Source: Candidatus Tectimicrobiota bacterium (GTDB taxonomy: Bacteria > JACPSX01). From it: a stretch of 27,074 nt of DNA. Both the position numbers and the translations under genes were made by a program. The stretch's first letter is position 1. Each line of letters starts with the position of its first letter. The notes beneath the pieces are model-generated. The model saw nothing but the letters and a program-made list of their open reading frames with translations. It had not been told where the DNA came from and did no database searches. Shown here piece after piece: positions 13,483 through 21,694 of the stretch. The DNA is taken from assembly GCA_016193065.1 (NCBI GenBank), contig JACPSX010000127.1:1-27074 (forward strand), in the 5' to 3' direction.

Positions 13483-14691
13483 TCACTTCTGCAGTGAAGG
13501 GGCAGGGCTGGCGGGCTCCCGGATAAAGGACTCATCCTTCCCCGGAGGGATCGGAACCCGCTCCCGCTGCTTCCGGGTCAGACGCACCACAATCTTGCGA
13601 TTGCGTTCATATTCCTCAATGGGATGGATCTCGAGCAGTCCCTCGCTTTCGAGTTGGGAAAATGCCTCTTCGCCTCTGGGCGTCCGGATCACTACGATGG
13701 TCCATCCCATGAGGCCCGCGCCGCCAAAGGAAATGTCCGCCAGCTCGGCGGAAAAGTCGGCACAGTGATGGCACTCGGGCCGCACGTATTCCTGAGATTC
13801 CTTCAGGCTCACCTTCGCCACGTCGCCGTCTTTTTTGTAGATGAGCACCTCGCCCTTGACGTTAAACTTCCGGACGTCTTCCAGGGGGATGCCCATCTCC
13901 CCCTCAATCTTTCCCACCATCAGCCCTTCGTAACTGAACACCTCGGTGCAAAACAGACCCAGGTTCAAACGGACAATCTCGGAAAACCCCTTGAGAAACT
14001 TGCGCTGCTGGCTTATGTGTTTCTCTTTCTTGCGGCCGTTGTCCAGAAAGCCCGGGTCCACCGTCTCCAGCTTGCGCAACGGGGTCACCTGACAGGGAAC
14101 CCCCACAAAGGCCACCTTCTTCAACCCCCGCTCCATTGCATCGGCCAGAGCCAGGTTGTTGGGCACATAGGTGTACCAGGAACCTCCCGCCGCGATGATC
14201 TCCTCCTCCGTGGTCACCACCTTGGGAACCGGATTGCAGCGCGTGTTCCCATCGAGAGCCGAGACCACCGCGCCGTCAATGATTCCCTTCCGCAAGGCCC
14301 ACACCAGCAGCGCCGTGACGACTCCGCCGTCCTGGCAAAGCTTCAGGATTCCGGAATCGTTGCAGCGGGCCACCACGATCCGCCGGTAAACTCCGAAGTT
14401 CGCCTGGTACGGCTTGTCCGCGCCGAAGACCGCATCGCGGAGGTGGTGCTCCCGGGGATAGAGCCGGGGACAGGCCTGGGCACAGACATCGCACCCGATC
14501 CCCTCGCTGATTCCGCAGTAGTCAAAGGGGGCGCTCTTCTTGGCCACTTGCTGGGGCTTGGAATTGATGTAATCAATCACGTTGTGGGGGCACACTAGAA
14601 CGCAGGTGCCGCATTCGCAGCAGCTCCCGTAAGCCACCACTTCGTTCATCATGTCTTTGAAGCTTGGATTGTTCATGTTCCCTCTGCTCAT
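13483..14691 (-). CDS. FrhB-like coenzyme F420 hydrogenase/dehydrogenase beta subunit family protein
   Basis: A 402-residue protein with two ferredoxin-type clusters at the N-terminus: C24-x2-C27-x2-C30-x3-C34-P and a second set near C59, C67, C70 and C74-P. They are followed by the FrhB N-terminal and C-terminal domains (PF04422/PF04432), with QDGGVVTALLVWALRKGIID, AFVGVPCQVTPLRKL, LFCTEVFSYEGL and PECHHCADFSAELADISFGG. FrhB-type proteins hold FAD and Fe-S centres and pass electrons between F420 and ferredoxins or partner enzymes. A stand-alone copy beside cof and LLM genes suggests a cytoplasmic F420 redox module. The ATG at 14691 has AGAAGG seven bases upstream; an ATG at 14676 is an alternative. 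The substrate partner is unknown. Confidence 0.85.
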   Translation of the reverse strand: MSRGNMNNPSFKDMMNEVVAYGSCCECGTCVLVCPHNVIDYINSKPQQVAKKSAPFDYCGISEGIGCDVCAQACPRLYPREHHLRDAVFGADKPYQANFGVYRRIVVARCNDSGILKLCQDGGVVTALLVWALRKGIIDGAVVSALDGNTRCNPVPKVVTTEEEIIAAGGSWYTYVPNNLALADAMERGLKKVAFVGVPCQVTPLRKLETVDPGFLDNGRKKEKHISQQRKFLKGFSEIVRLNLGLFCTEVFSYEGLMVGKIEGEMGIPLEDVRKFNVKGEVLIYKKDGDVAKVSLKESQEYVRPECHHCADFSAELADISFGGAGLMGWTIVVIRTPRGEEAFSQLESEGLLEIHPIEEYERNRKIVVRLTRKQRERVPIPPGKDESFIREPASPAPSLQK

Positions 14692-14731
14692 GGGGGGACC
14701 TTCTTCCCCGAACCCGTTGCCAGCCTATAGT

Positions 14732-15688
14732 TTAGCTCATGTATCGGTTCTCGCGGTAGTAGCGTTCGGCGCCCCGGTGCAGGGGGGCTCCGAGTCCCTT
14801 CCACATCGAATAAGGATCAATGGGATAGGTCATCGGGCTGCGCTCGGGAGGCTGATGGCGGTAGCGGGACTCCAACTCACCTCGTTCTTCCACCATTACC
14901 GCCGTGATCAGATACGCAAGTTCCTCGGGCATGTCCTCGCGGACGACAATCGCCCAGTGAGACCAGTCCAGACAGGAGACGTCCTGTTCCGCGTTGAACC
15001 GTTCCTTTTTGAGAACGGCGGGACGCAGGCCGCAATTCGACTCCAACTCGCGGAGCGCTCCCGCCTCCATGGGCACGAACCGCATCGGAACGGTCTTCAC
15101 CATTTCATACCATTGCGGGACCATGATCCCCTCGTTGAAAGCCGCATCCGCTTCGCCGCGAGTCACCCAGGGGAGACATTTGCGCGGATGATCGTGCTCC
15201 AGCCACTTCCCGCCCCAAGCCTCGATATCTGCGGGGTCGATTCCATGAGCCCGAAACACCTGCTCGACCGCGTAACTCATCAGATTGAGTGGATCCCGGC
15301 AGGTGGTGGCGAGCCGCAGAGGGTAATGACGGTTTTTCAGATCCGCGAAGGAGGTGATCCCCGTGTCCGCCCGCACTGCGAAGACGAGACGATCATCTTG
15401 AGGAATATATCCCAGGGCACGCAGGTGCGGATACGGCGTCCCCGCGAAGAAATGTTCGCCCGCCCTCGCCCACTCCAGAGCAACATCCGCCGGCGTGGTG
15501 ACGGCAAGATCGACCAGCCCTTTCGCCACCGCGTCTATGTTGTCGCGATAGCCGGTACCCGTATAAATGAGGAATTGCGACCCCGGGGCGCTGCGCCAGC
15601 GCAAGTTCGCGGCGATCCACCCGACGATCATATGAAAGTTCGCGTTACCCCAGTCACCCATTAATTTTAAATTTAGCCGAGGTTTCAT
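14732..15688 (-). CDS. TAXI/NMT1-type solute-binding protein without signal peptide
   Basis: A 318-residue protein of the TAXI / periplasmic binding fold. It has the strand-loop YTGTGYRDNIDAVAKGLVDL, TTPADVALEW, then VRADTGITSFADLKNRHYPL and a late GEADAAFNEGI hinge segment. The usual N-terminal secretion signal is missing; the protein starts MKPRLNLKLMGDWGNANFHM, directly in the first strand. It may therefore act in the cytoplasm as a sensor or enzyme accessory, or its start may have been lost. No TRAP permease gene is nearby. The ATG at 15688 is preferred over the TTG one codon earlier, and it follows the LLM gene closely, so the two are probably co-transcribed. Confidence 0.65.
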   Translation of the reverse strand: MKPRLNLKLMGDWGNANFHMIVGWIAANLRWRSAPGSQFLIYTGTGYRDNIDAVAKGLVDLAVTTPADVALEWARAGEHFFAGTPYPHLRALGYIPQDDRLVFAVRADTGITSFADLKNRHYPLRLATTCRDPLNLMSYAVEQVFRAHGIDPADIEAWGGKWLEHDHPRKCLPWVTRGEADAAFNEGIMVPQWYEMVKTVPMRFVPMEAGALRELESNCGLRPAVLKKERFNAEQDVSCLDWSHWAIVVREDMPEELAYLITAVMVEERGELESRYRHQPPERSPMTYPIDPYSMWKGLGAPLHRGAERYYRENRYMS

Positions 15689-15703
15689 CAACGCGCGCCG
15701 TCC

Positions 15704-16741
15704 TTAGAGTTCCAGCAGGGGTTTCACCTGCGTGTTGAATTTTTCCAATTGCCACAGCGGATCGAGCGAGGCGAACAAAATCGCGATCCTCTTTGCCGCC
15801 GGCACTTCATTCATGAGACGAAGCCAGCGGTTGAGGACCTTCGCCACCACCTCCGGCGACCCGAACCCGCCGGACTTTTCCAGTCCCTCCAGGCTCGGGT
15901 TCCCCTGGACTTGATGGTATCCTCTCGCCACCCGCGCGTTGTACCAGTCCGAAACTTCCCTGCGCACCTGGTTCATATCCTCGTTGATATTGAACAAGCC
16001 GAAGCAGGCTACCGTGAGATCGTAGTCCTCATCCTTGATCGTACGGCCGTTTGCCTGGGCGACCGTCTTGATTTGTTTCACCCCTTCCTTGAGAGTCTGC
16101 GCGTCCTGCTCGCTGAGCGTCAGGGGACCGCCCGGGAGCCAGCCGTCCCAGCGGGCGGCGCGCTTCAGCCAGCGGCTGGCAAAGCCTCCCGAAAGTCCCG
16201 CACCCGGGGCGAAGCGGGCCGCGGATCCATGAAAGCCGCCCCCGACGATGATCTTGGGATGCGGTTTCTGAATCGGTTTCGGCTTTTGCACCACACCTTT
16301 TAGCTCGTAGAATTCTCCCTTAAAGTCGACTTCCTCCTCCGTCCAGAGCCGCCGCATGATCTCCAACATTTCATCCGTCCTCCGGCCCCGCGATTCATAG
16401 GGAACTCCCATGTGCTCAAATTCCGTCGGATGCCCGCCGACGCCGACGCCGAAGATAAAGCGGCCGTTGGAGAGGTGGTCCACGGTGACGATGCGCCGGG
16501 CCAGATCGACGGGATGATACAGCGGTACCTGCAAGACGATGGTTCCCAGCTTGATGCGCTTGGTGCGCACCGCGAGCGCCGAGAGGATGTCCAGCATGTC
16601 GTAGCCGTGGATCTCACGGGAGATGAATCCGGGAATCCACATTGAGTTGTAGCCCATCTCCTCCATGGTCACAGCAAAGTCCTGCCGCATCGGCTCGTCG
16701 ATGTTGCTGCCGATTGTAAACGCAAAACCGATCTCCACCAT
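15704..16741 (-). CDS. LLM class F420-dependent oxidoreductase
   Basis: A 345-residue luciferase-like protein. Landmarks: MVEIGFAFTIGSNIDEPMRQ, MGYNSMWIPGF, LARRIVTVDHLSNGRFIFGV then GVGGHPTEFEHMGV, RRTDEMLEIMRRLWTEEEVD and PHPKIIVGGG. It is close in style to the partial LLM gene at the right edge: shared motifs include ARVARGYHQVQGNPSLEGL here against SRIRKGYYQVQGAPPFDLL there, and both end with the LFASL or MFASL strand plus a L-x-x-F-x-x-Q-V-x-P-L-L tail. The two are therefore paralogues bracketing the importer genes. GGAGGAAGG precedes the ATG at 16741; the open frame extends upstream from a TTG, which I reject. The substrate is unknown. Confidence 0.9.
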   Translation of the reverse strand: MVEIGFAFTIGSNIDEPMRQDFAVTMEEMGYNSMWIPGFISREIHGYDMLDILSALAVRTKRIKLGTIVLQVPLYHPVDLARRIVTVDHLSNGRFIFGVGVGGHPTEFEHMGVPYESRGRRTDEMLEIMRRLWTEEEVDFKGEFYELKGVVQKPKPIQKPHPKIIVGGGFHGSAARFAPGAGLSGGFASRWLKRAARWDGWLPGGPLTLSEQDAQTLKEGVKQIKTVAQANGRTIKDEDYDLTVACFGLFNINEDMNQVRREVSDWYNARVARGYHQVQGNPSLEGLEKSGGFGSPEVVAKVLNRWLRLMNEVPAAKRIAILFASLDPLWQLEKFNTQVKPLLEL

Positions 16742-16770
16742 TTGCCTTCCTCCGTTCTGAATAGTCAAAT

Positions 16771-17868
16771 TTATTTTTTGCTCCCGCTCAACAGCATTCC
16801 CCGGTATTTCGCCAGAAGCTTTTGCAGGCGGTCTCCATGCTCGACCAGGTACTCCGCCGTGAATACCTTGATGTTCTTTACGTCTTTGAATTCCTTCTCG
16901 AACCAGAGCGCGTAATTCGAATCCTTGACAAGGTGGGATCCCGACCGGGAGAAATTCCAGACGATGTCCTGCCCTTCCTTGGTCTGCAAGGCCGCCATGT
17001 AAAGCATGGCCACATTGGGATGAGCCGCGTGCTTGGGAATCGCCATGTAGAAGGGGGACAAACTGGCCGCGTCTTTGGGAATCACATAATCGATCGGCGC
17101 CCCGGCTTCTTTCAGGAGTAGAACCTCATTGTTGGAGCAGTTAAACAGGAACATGGCAAACTCGCCCCGCGCCACTCTCTCTTCTTCTCCGGCGCAGCGA
17201 ATGAGCCCTCTCACATACTCCTTGGTAAATACCTGCATGAAGGCGTCCACCTTCTCCTCGCCGATCATATCCGCCCAGCGATCAAAACCCGCCGCATACG
17301 GCGTGGAGGCGATTTTCCCTTTCCATTTGGGTTTCAGAACGTCGGTTGTATTCCTGGGGACTTCCGCGGGGGAAACGAGATTCGTGTTGTAGTCGATCCC
17401 GCGGTCTCCGGACCAAACCCATACGGCCCGTCCCCCCAGCTCGACCGACTTATCCGGAAAATGAGGGAACACTTTTTTCCAATCCACGGCGAGCAAAACA
17501 TCCGCCTTATACAAAGGCGCATACAGAGCAGCGTTTCCGAGATAGACGTCGCTCGTCGCGGCAACACCCGCCTTGTTTTCCTGGAGGACCTTGGTGGCCA
17601 TCAGAGTCATATCCGGCCCGGCCGTAAAATTAAACTTGAGATTCAAGCCGTACTTCTGGTTGATGAGCTTCTCGAGAGCCGCCGTCCCCTTGAATCCTCC
17701 CATGGAGCTCTCGGACCAAACCAGGTCCAGACGCCCTTCGCGCCGGGCCCCCGCAATAATACTGTCCAGCGTGGGCGCGGCGGACTTGGAAGGAACCTGG
17801 GCCTGTGCGTACACAACTCCGGGCAGCAGACACACGAAAAGAACCCATAATGCGATTTTCCGACTCAT
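16771..17868 (-). CDS. Iron/spermidine-type ABC importer, substrate-binding protein
   Basis: A 365-residue extracellular solute-binding protein of the family that includes iron(III)-binding FbpA and related group 1 proteins. It has a typical signal peptide, MSRKIALWVLFVCLLPGVVY then an A-Q-A-Q cleavage region near residue 22, followed by the mature start LDSIIAGARREGRLDLVWSE. Later landmarks are DVYLGNAALYAPLYKADVLL, GIDYNTNLVSPAEVP, KPKWKGKIASTPYAA and PHPNVAMLY-like APKHAAHPN segments near residue 290. The ATG at 17868 is supported by AAGGAGAGG just upstream. It is the last gene of the permease-ATPase-binding protein trio. The ligand could be iron or a small organic acid or amine; the Tyr pair that binds iron cannot be confirmed by eye. 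Confidence 0.82.
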   Translation of the reverse strand: MSRKIALWVLFVCLLPGVVYAQAQVPSKSAAPTLDSIIAGARREGRLDLVWSESSMGGFKGTAALEKLINQKYGLNLKFNFTAGPDMTLMATKVLQENKAGVAATSDVYLGNAALYAPLYKADVLLAVDWKKVFPHFPDKSVELGGRAVWVWSGDRGIDYNTNLVSPAEVPRNTTDVLKPKWKGKIASTPYAAGFDRWADMIGEEKVDAFMQVFTKEYVRGLIRCAGEEERVARGEFAMFLFNCSNNEVLLLKEAGAPIDYVIPKDAASLSPFYMAIPKHAAHPNVAMLYMAALQTKEGQDIVWNFSRSGSHLVKDSNYALWFEKEFKDVKNIKVFTAEYLVEHGDRLQKLLAKYRGMLLSGSKK

Positions 17869-17885
17869 TGAACCTCTCCTTCTGC

Positions 17886-17904
17886 AAGCCGTTTCAAACG
17901 GCTT
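17886..17904. promoter_or_regulatory. 19-base perfect palindrome before the binding-protein gene
   Basis: AAGCCGTTT-c-AAACGGCTT is perfectly symmetrical around one base. It sits between the ATPase stop (17966) and the binding-protein ribosome-binding site. In RNA it would form an 8-base-pair hairpin; there is no U run, so it is a weak terminator candidate. An mRNA-stabilising hairpin or a protein-binding site is more likely. Confidence 0.5.
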
Positions 17905-17965
17905 TGTCTCCGGACGAACAAGGCGATTTTCTTCTGCGCTCGCTGCGCGACCACCGATCCGAATT

Positions 17966-19036
17966 TCATCTGCCCGCAAAAACCAATATTTTTTCTTTCG
18001 GGAGCCTGGCGTAGACGGTTTTGGGCAGATCGATATCGTGAAACGTTTTCCATACCATCCGTGTCGGGCCGACGCGAAGGTGATACCAGATCTGATCGCC
18101 CAAAAACGTTTGCGATATCACCTCGGCCGGAAATTCGTTTTCGCCCGCCGCGGCGGACGAAGCGACACACAGATGTTCGAGCCGGATCCCCAATAAAATC
18201 TCATCGTCGTTTCCAAGCCCCTGCGTGCCGATCCGAACTTCTCCGATGGGAGTCTCCACGAGACCGTCGCGAATGACCCGCCCCGACAGCCAGTTCATCG
18301 TCCCCAGAAGGGTGGCCACTTCGTGACTCGCGGGCTTCTTATAGACTTCCCTCGGCAAGGACACTTGCTTGACTTCCCCGTTGGCCAGAACCGCGATGCG
18401 GCTGGCCAGAGCCATTGCTTCGATCTGATCATGGGTGATGTAGAGCACCGTGATGCCGATTTGCCGGGTCAGGTTCTTGATTTCTTCCCGCACTTCTTCC
18501 CGCAGGCGCGCATCCAGGTTGCTCAAAGGCTCGTCCATGAGGAGGACTTTCGGTTCTATGGACAAGGCGCGGGCCACGGCGACTCTTTGCTGCTGGCCGC
18601 CGCTCAGCAGCGAAGCGGGCCTATCCATGAGTGCGTCCATTTGCACGAGCTTGAGAACTTCCCGGCCCTTCTCGACGGCCAGACGCCTGGGCATGCGTCT
18701 TTTCCCGCGGATGAGCGGCAACGTGACGTTATCAAGCACGCTCAGGTGAGGCCAGATCGCGTAGGACTGAAACACCATCCCGATTCCCCGGTCCGCGGGA
18801 TCCAGGGCGATCCTCTTCGATTTGGAGAAAACCACGCGGCCGTCCAACGAAATCTCCCCCTCGTCGGGTTCTTCCAATCCGCTCACACAGCGGAGCAGCG
18901 TGCTTTTTCCGGAACCGCTGGGCCCCAGGAGAACGAAGAACTCGCCTTCCCGGACCTCCAGCGTCACGTTTCGCAGCGGCTGAACCTGCCTCGTCCCCAC
19001 GTTAAAGATCTTGCTCACGCCCCGGATTTCAATCAC
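17966..19036 (-). CDS. ABC importer ATPase, FbpC/PotA type
   Basis: A 356-residue ATP-binding protein. Walker A is GPSGSGKST (residues 38-46), the Q-loop is VFQSYAIWPHLS, the signature is LSGGQQQRVAVARAL, Walker B is VLLMDEPLSNLDA and the switch His is in YITHDQIEAMAL. The C-terminal part, from about residue 235 (MNWLSGRVIRDGLVETPIGE), is a TOBE-type regulatory domain. It powers the adjacent fused permease. The GTG at 19036, eight bases after GGAGAAGG, gives the usual MIEIRGVSKIF beginning; the upstream TTG start seems less likely. It lies 58 bases after the permease gene. Confidence 0.92.
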   Translation of the reverse strand: MIEIRGVSKIFNVGTRQVQPLRNVTLEVREGEFFVLLGPSGSGKSTLLRCVSGLEEPDEGEISLDGRVVFSKSKRIALDPADRGIGMVFQSYAIWPHLSVLDNVTLPLIRGKRRMPRRLAVEKGREVLKLVQMDALMDRPASLLSGGQQQRVAVARALSIEPKVLLMDEPLSNLDARLREEVREEIKNLTRQIGITVLYITHDQIEAMALASRIAVLANGEVKQVSLPREVYKKPASHEVATLLGTMNWLSGRVIRDGLVETPIGEVRIGTQGLGNDDEILLGIRLEHLCVASSAAAGENEFPAEVISQTFLGDQIWYHLRVGPTRMVWKTFHDIDLPKTVYARLPKEKILVFAGR

Positions 19037-19094
19037 GCCCGGTCCTTCTCTCCCCAATTAAAACCGCATCGATCGCCTCTCCAGGGATCACGCC

Positions 19095-20867
19095 TTACGC
19101 CCTTGTCGCGCCAAGGACCGCAAACCGCCGGCCGGCGATCCAGTAGGCGGCCACCATCGGCACCAGAATCAGGAATCCGATCAGCGCCACCGCGGAGGCC
19201 CGGCCGCTCTGCCCGCCGCTCCAGTAGGACCAGATCACGATGGGCAGCGTTATGTTACCGCGCGTCGTGGCCAGCATGGCGGCCATGGTGAATTCTCTGA
19301 AGGTGAGAAGGGCCATCCACAGCCAGCTGGATAAAATCGCGGGCCGCAAGAGGGGGAGCAGGATTTTCCACAGGATGACTCGACCCGGAATGCCGCTCAC
19401 GCGTCCCACTTCTTCGAGCTCTTTGTGGAGCTGTACCAGGGAACTGCTCAGGACGCGCGTGCCGAAGGCCAGCCAGGCCAGGGTGTACACGATGATGAGA
19501 ATCGCGAGTTTGCCGTAAATCGGCAGGATTTTCTGTAAAAGAAACAAAGCCGCGACCAGAATGCTGAATGCAAAAATGATATGCGGGACCGCATGGGGGA
19601 CGAACGCGCTGAAATCGAGCACCACTTTTCCTTGAAAGCGCGAACGCACGACGATCCAGGCGATCGCGCCGCCGAAAACGAGCACCAAAGTCGGTACGAC
19701 CAGCATCAGCACGGCGGAATTCTTTGCCCCCGCAAGAACCATGCTCCAATCGACGTCATGGAGATTCGCCAGGGAGGCGAGCTTCAGGGCGGAAAGCGAC
19801 GGCGGCTGGAACCAGCGCATCACTGAAGCCCAAACGAGAACGAGCAGCGGCATGACAATGGTGAAAAGGAAATAGAGGCCGATCAAAAGCCAAACGCCGA
19901 CCACCGTCTTGCTGCGCAGTTTTACCAGCCGGGAGCTGTACCCCTGCCCGGTCACGACCGCGTACTTGTAAGAGCGCTTGAGCACGCTCACGTACATCCA
20001 GCAGGACAGCAGAGCGAACACGATCATCACGCTGCTGATCGCGCCCACCAGACCGTAATTCGGCAAACCCTCGCGCGGGTTCGCGCTGATATAGACAAAA
20101 GTGCTGAAAGTAAGTATCCGGTTCGACAATCCGATAATGGCGGGGATGTCGAAAGCGGCAATGGCAATGGTGATCACGTAGAGGAACGCCCCGAGAAGCG
20201 AAGGCAGGAGCAGAGGGAGAGAAATCCGGCGCAGCGTCCCCAGTAAGCTCAGGCCGTGAACCCGCGCCGCTTCTTCCACCGCAGGATTCATCGCCCTGTA
20301 GCTCGGCCCCAGGGTAATGAAAACGACGGGAACCAGATTGAGTCCCTGGATAATGCCCATTCCGGGTACGGAGACAATATTCACCAGGCTGTGATCCAAC
20401 CCCAGCAGGTTCTTGAAGGCCATGTTGATGATGCCGATCTCCGGATGAAAAAGAAACACCCATCCCATGGCGATGAAGACGCCCGGCAGAAGCAATCCGG
20501 AGACCATGAGAACATAAATGATCCCCTTCCCCGGCAAATTGGAGCGTTCGGCCAGCCAGGCCAGGGGAACGCCCATTCCGAAAGCCACCGCCATGGCGAT
20601 CAAGGCGAACTGCGCCGTGTTGAAAAGAGCCCGGTAGAGGAGAGGGTCCGCCCATAGAGCGCGGTAATGATCCAATGTGACGCCGGTGCTGAAGATTCCG
20701 GAATTCACGTCTCTGACCAGACCCACCCACAGGATCAACCCTACAAGAAAAAGGATGACGAAAGCCGGTGCCGTACTGAGGATCAACAGGACGTGCCGGG
20801 TGCTGAATCTAAGATGGGGGATCATGCCGATCCGGGCCGGCCGGAGTTCGGCGCTCATTTCTTCCAT
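19095..20867 (-). CDS. Fused double permease of an iron-type ABC importer
   Basis: A 590-residue membrane protein with about twelve transmembrane helices in two homologous halves, as in FbpB/ThiP-type permeases. Each half carries a coupling (EAA) loop: EEAARVHGLSLLGTLRRISL in the first and LEEVGRVSGIPGRVILWKIL in the second. The first half begins with STRHVLLILSTAPAFVILFL. A short linker near residues 320-335 (SYKYAVVTGQGYSSRLVKLR) separates the halves. It forms the transport channel with the ATPase and binding protein downstream. The start is taken as the ATG at 20867; an in-frame ATG at 20858 is also possible. It follows the sulfonate-type importer genes by 71 bases, so one long transcript is possible. 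Confidence 0.9.
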   Translation of the reverse strand: MEEMSAELRPARIGMIPHLRFSTRHVLLILSTAPAFVILFLVGLILWVGLVRDVNSGIFSTGVTLDHYRALWADPLLYRALFNTAQFALIAMAVAFGMGVPLAWLAERSNLPGKGIIYVLMVSGLLLPGVFIAMGWVFLFHPEIGIINMAFKNLLGLDHSLVNIVSVPGMGIIQGLNLVPVVFITLGPSYRAMNPAVEEAARVHGLSLLGTLRRISLPLLLPSLLGAFLYVITIAIAAFDIPAIIGLSNRILTFSTFVYISANPREGLPNYGLVGAISSVMIVFALLSCWMYVSVLKRSYKYAVVTGQGYSSRLVKLRSKTVVGVWLLIGLYFLFTIVMPLLVLVWASVMRWFQPPSLSALKLASLANLHDVDWSMVLAGAKNSAVLMLVVPTLVLVFGGAIAWIVVRSRFQGKVVLDFSAFVPHAVPHIIFAFSILVAALFLLQKILPIYGKLAILIIVYTLAWLAFGTRVLSSSLVQLHKELEEVGRVSGIPGRVILWKILLPLLRPAILSSWLWMALLTFREFTMAAMLATTRGNITLPIVIWSYWSGGQSGRASAVALIGFLILVPMVAAYWIAGRRFAVLGATRA

Positions 20868-20938
20868 ATCGCTTGTCTCAGGCTTCCCGTTCGATCACCA
20901 CCGATGAGAAAAAAACGCCGCCGCGTGCTGCGAGCCCG

Positions 20939-21694
20939 TTAAGCGATCATCCCTCCGAAGAGCTCGCTGATGTGGTTGCCGATCTCTTCGGCCGTGCGGC
21001 TGGTCAGATTCCGCGGCCTGCTCAAGGGAACCCGAACTTCCTCCAGGAGAGCGGTCGGTTTGTCGGAAAACACCAGGATCCGATCGGAGAGGTAAACTGC
21101 CTCGCTCACCGAATGAGTCACATAGACAACGGTCTTGCGCTTCACCTCCCAGAGGTGCGCGATCTCGTTCATCAGTTGCCTCTTTTCCGTAATCTCGTTC
21201 AAGCTGGCCAGGGGCTCATCCATCAGCATGATATCGGCGTCCAGGACCAAGGCCCTGGCCAGGTTGATCCGCTGGCGCATGCCGCCGCTCAACTGCCGGG
21301 GCAGGTGGTCGGCAAAATCCAGCAGACCCACAAACTTGATAGCTTCTCTTGCTCGCCTTCCGGCCTCCTCTTTCGAGACCTCCGGGTAGCGCATCTCCAG
21401 GGCAAAAGTGACGTTTTGCAGCGCGGTGCGCCAGGGCAGCAGCCGGGGATCCTGCCATACCAGGCTGATCTTGCCCTTGTACTCCTCGTGCCGGGCAAAG
21501 CCGTCCACGCCGTTCACCTCGATGGTCCCCCGGTCCGGTTGCTCCAGAGTCGCCAGGATCCGCAACAGTGTCGTTTTGCCGCACCCGGAAGGGCCGAAGA
21601 TCGTGACGAATTCTCCCTGGGCCACCCGGAAAGAGAGGCTGTTGAGCACCTGCAGAGAGCCAAAGCACTTGCTCAACCGGCTCACTTCGATCAT
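20939..21694 (-). CDS. Nitrate/sulfonate/taurine-type ABC importer ATPase
   Basis: A 251-residue ATP-binding protein of the SsuB/TauB/NrtD group. Walker A is GPSGCGKTT (residues 34-42), the Q-loop is VWQDPRLLPWRTALQNV (the LLPW pattern is typical of this group), the signature is LSGGMRQR near residue 135, Walker B is IMLMDEPLASLNE and the switch His is in VYVTHSVSEAVYL. No extra C-terminal domain. An ATG at 21709 is in frame, but the ATG at 21694 overlaps the permease stop by four bases (ATGA) and gives the canonical MIEVSRLSKCFG start, so I prefer it. Confidence 0.92.
   Translation of the reverse strand: MIEVSRLSKCFGSLQVLNSLSFRVAQGEFVTIFGPSGCGKTTLLRILATLEQPDRGTIEVNGVDGFARHEEYKGKISLVWQDPRLLPWRTALQNVTFALEMRYPEVSKEEAGRRAREAIKFVGLLDFADHLPRQLSGGMRQRINLARALVLDADIMLMDEPLASLNEITEKRQLMNEIAHLWEVKRKTVVYVTHSVSEAVYLSDRILVFSDKPTALLEEVRVPLSRPRNLTSRTAEEIGNHISELFGGMIA

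Noticed and set aside
14651-15664. A 337-codon plus-strand open frame opposite the TAXI-type gene
   Set aside because: The minus-strand frame has the binding-protein signatures; the plus-strand translation is low-complexity Arg/His/Pro-rich and matches nothing.
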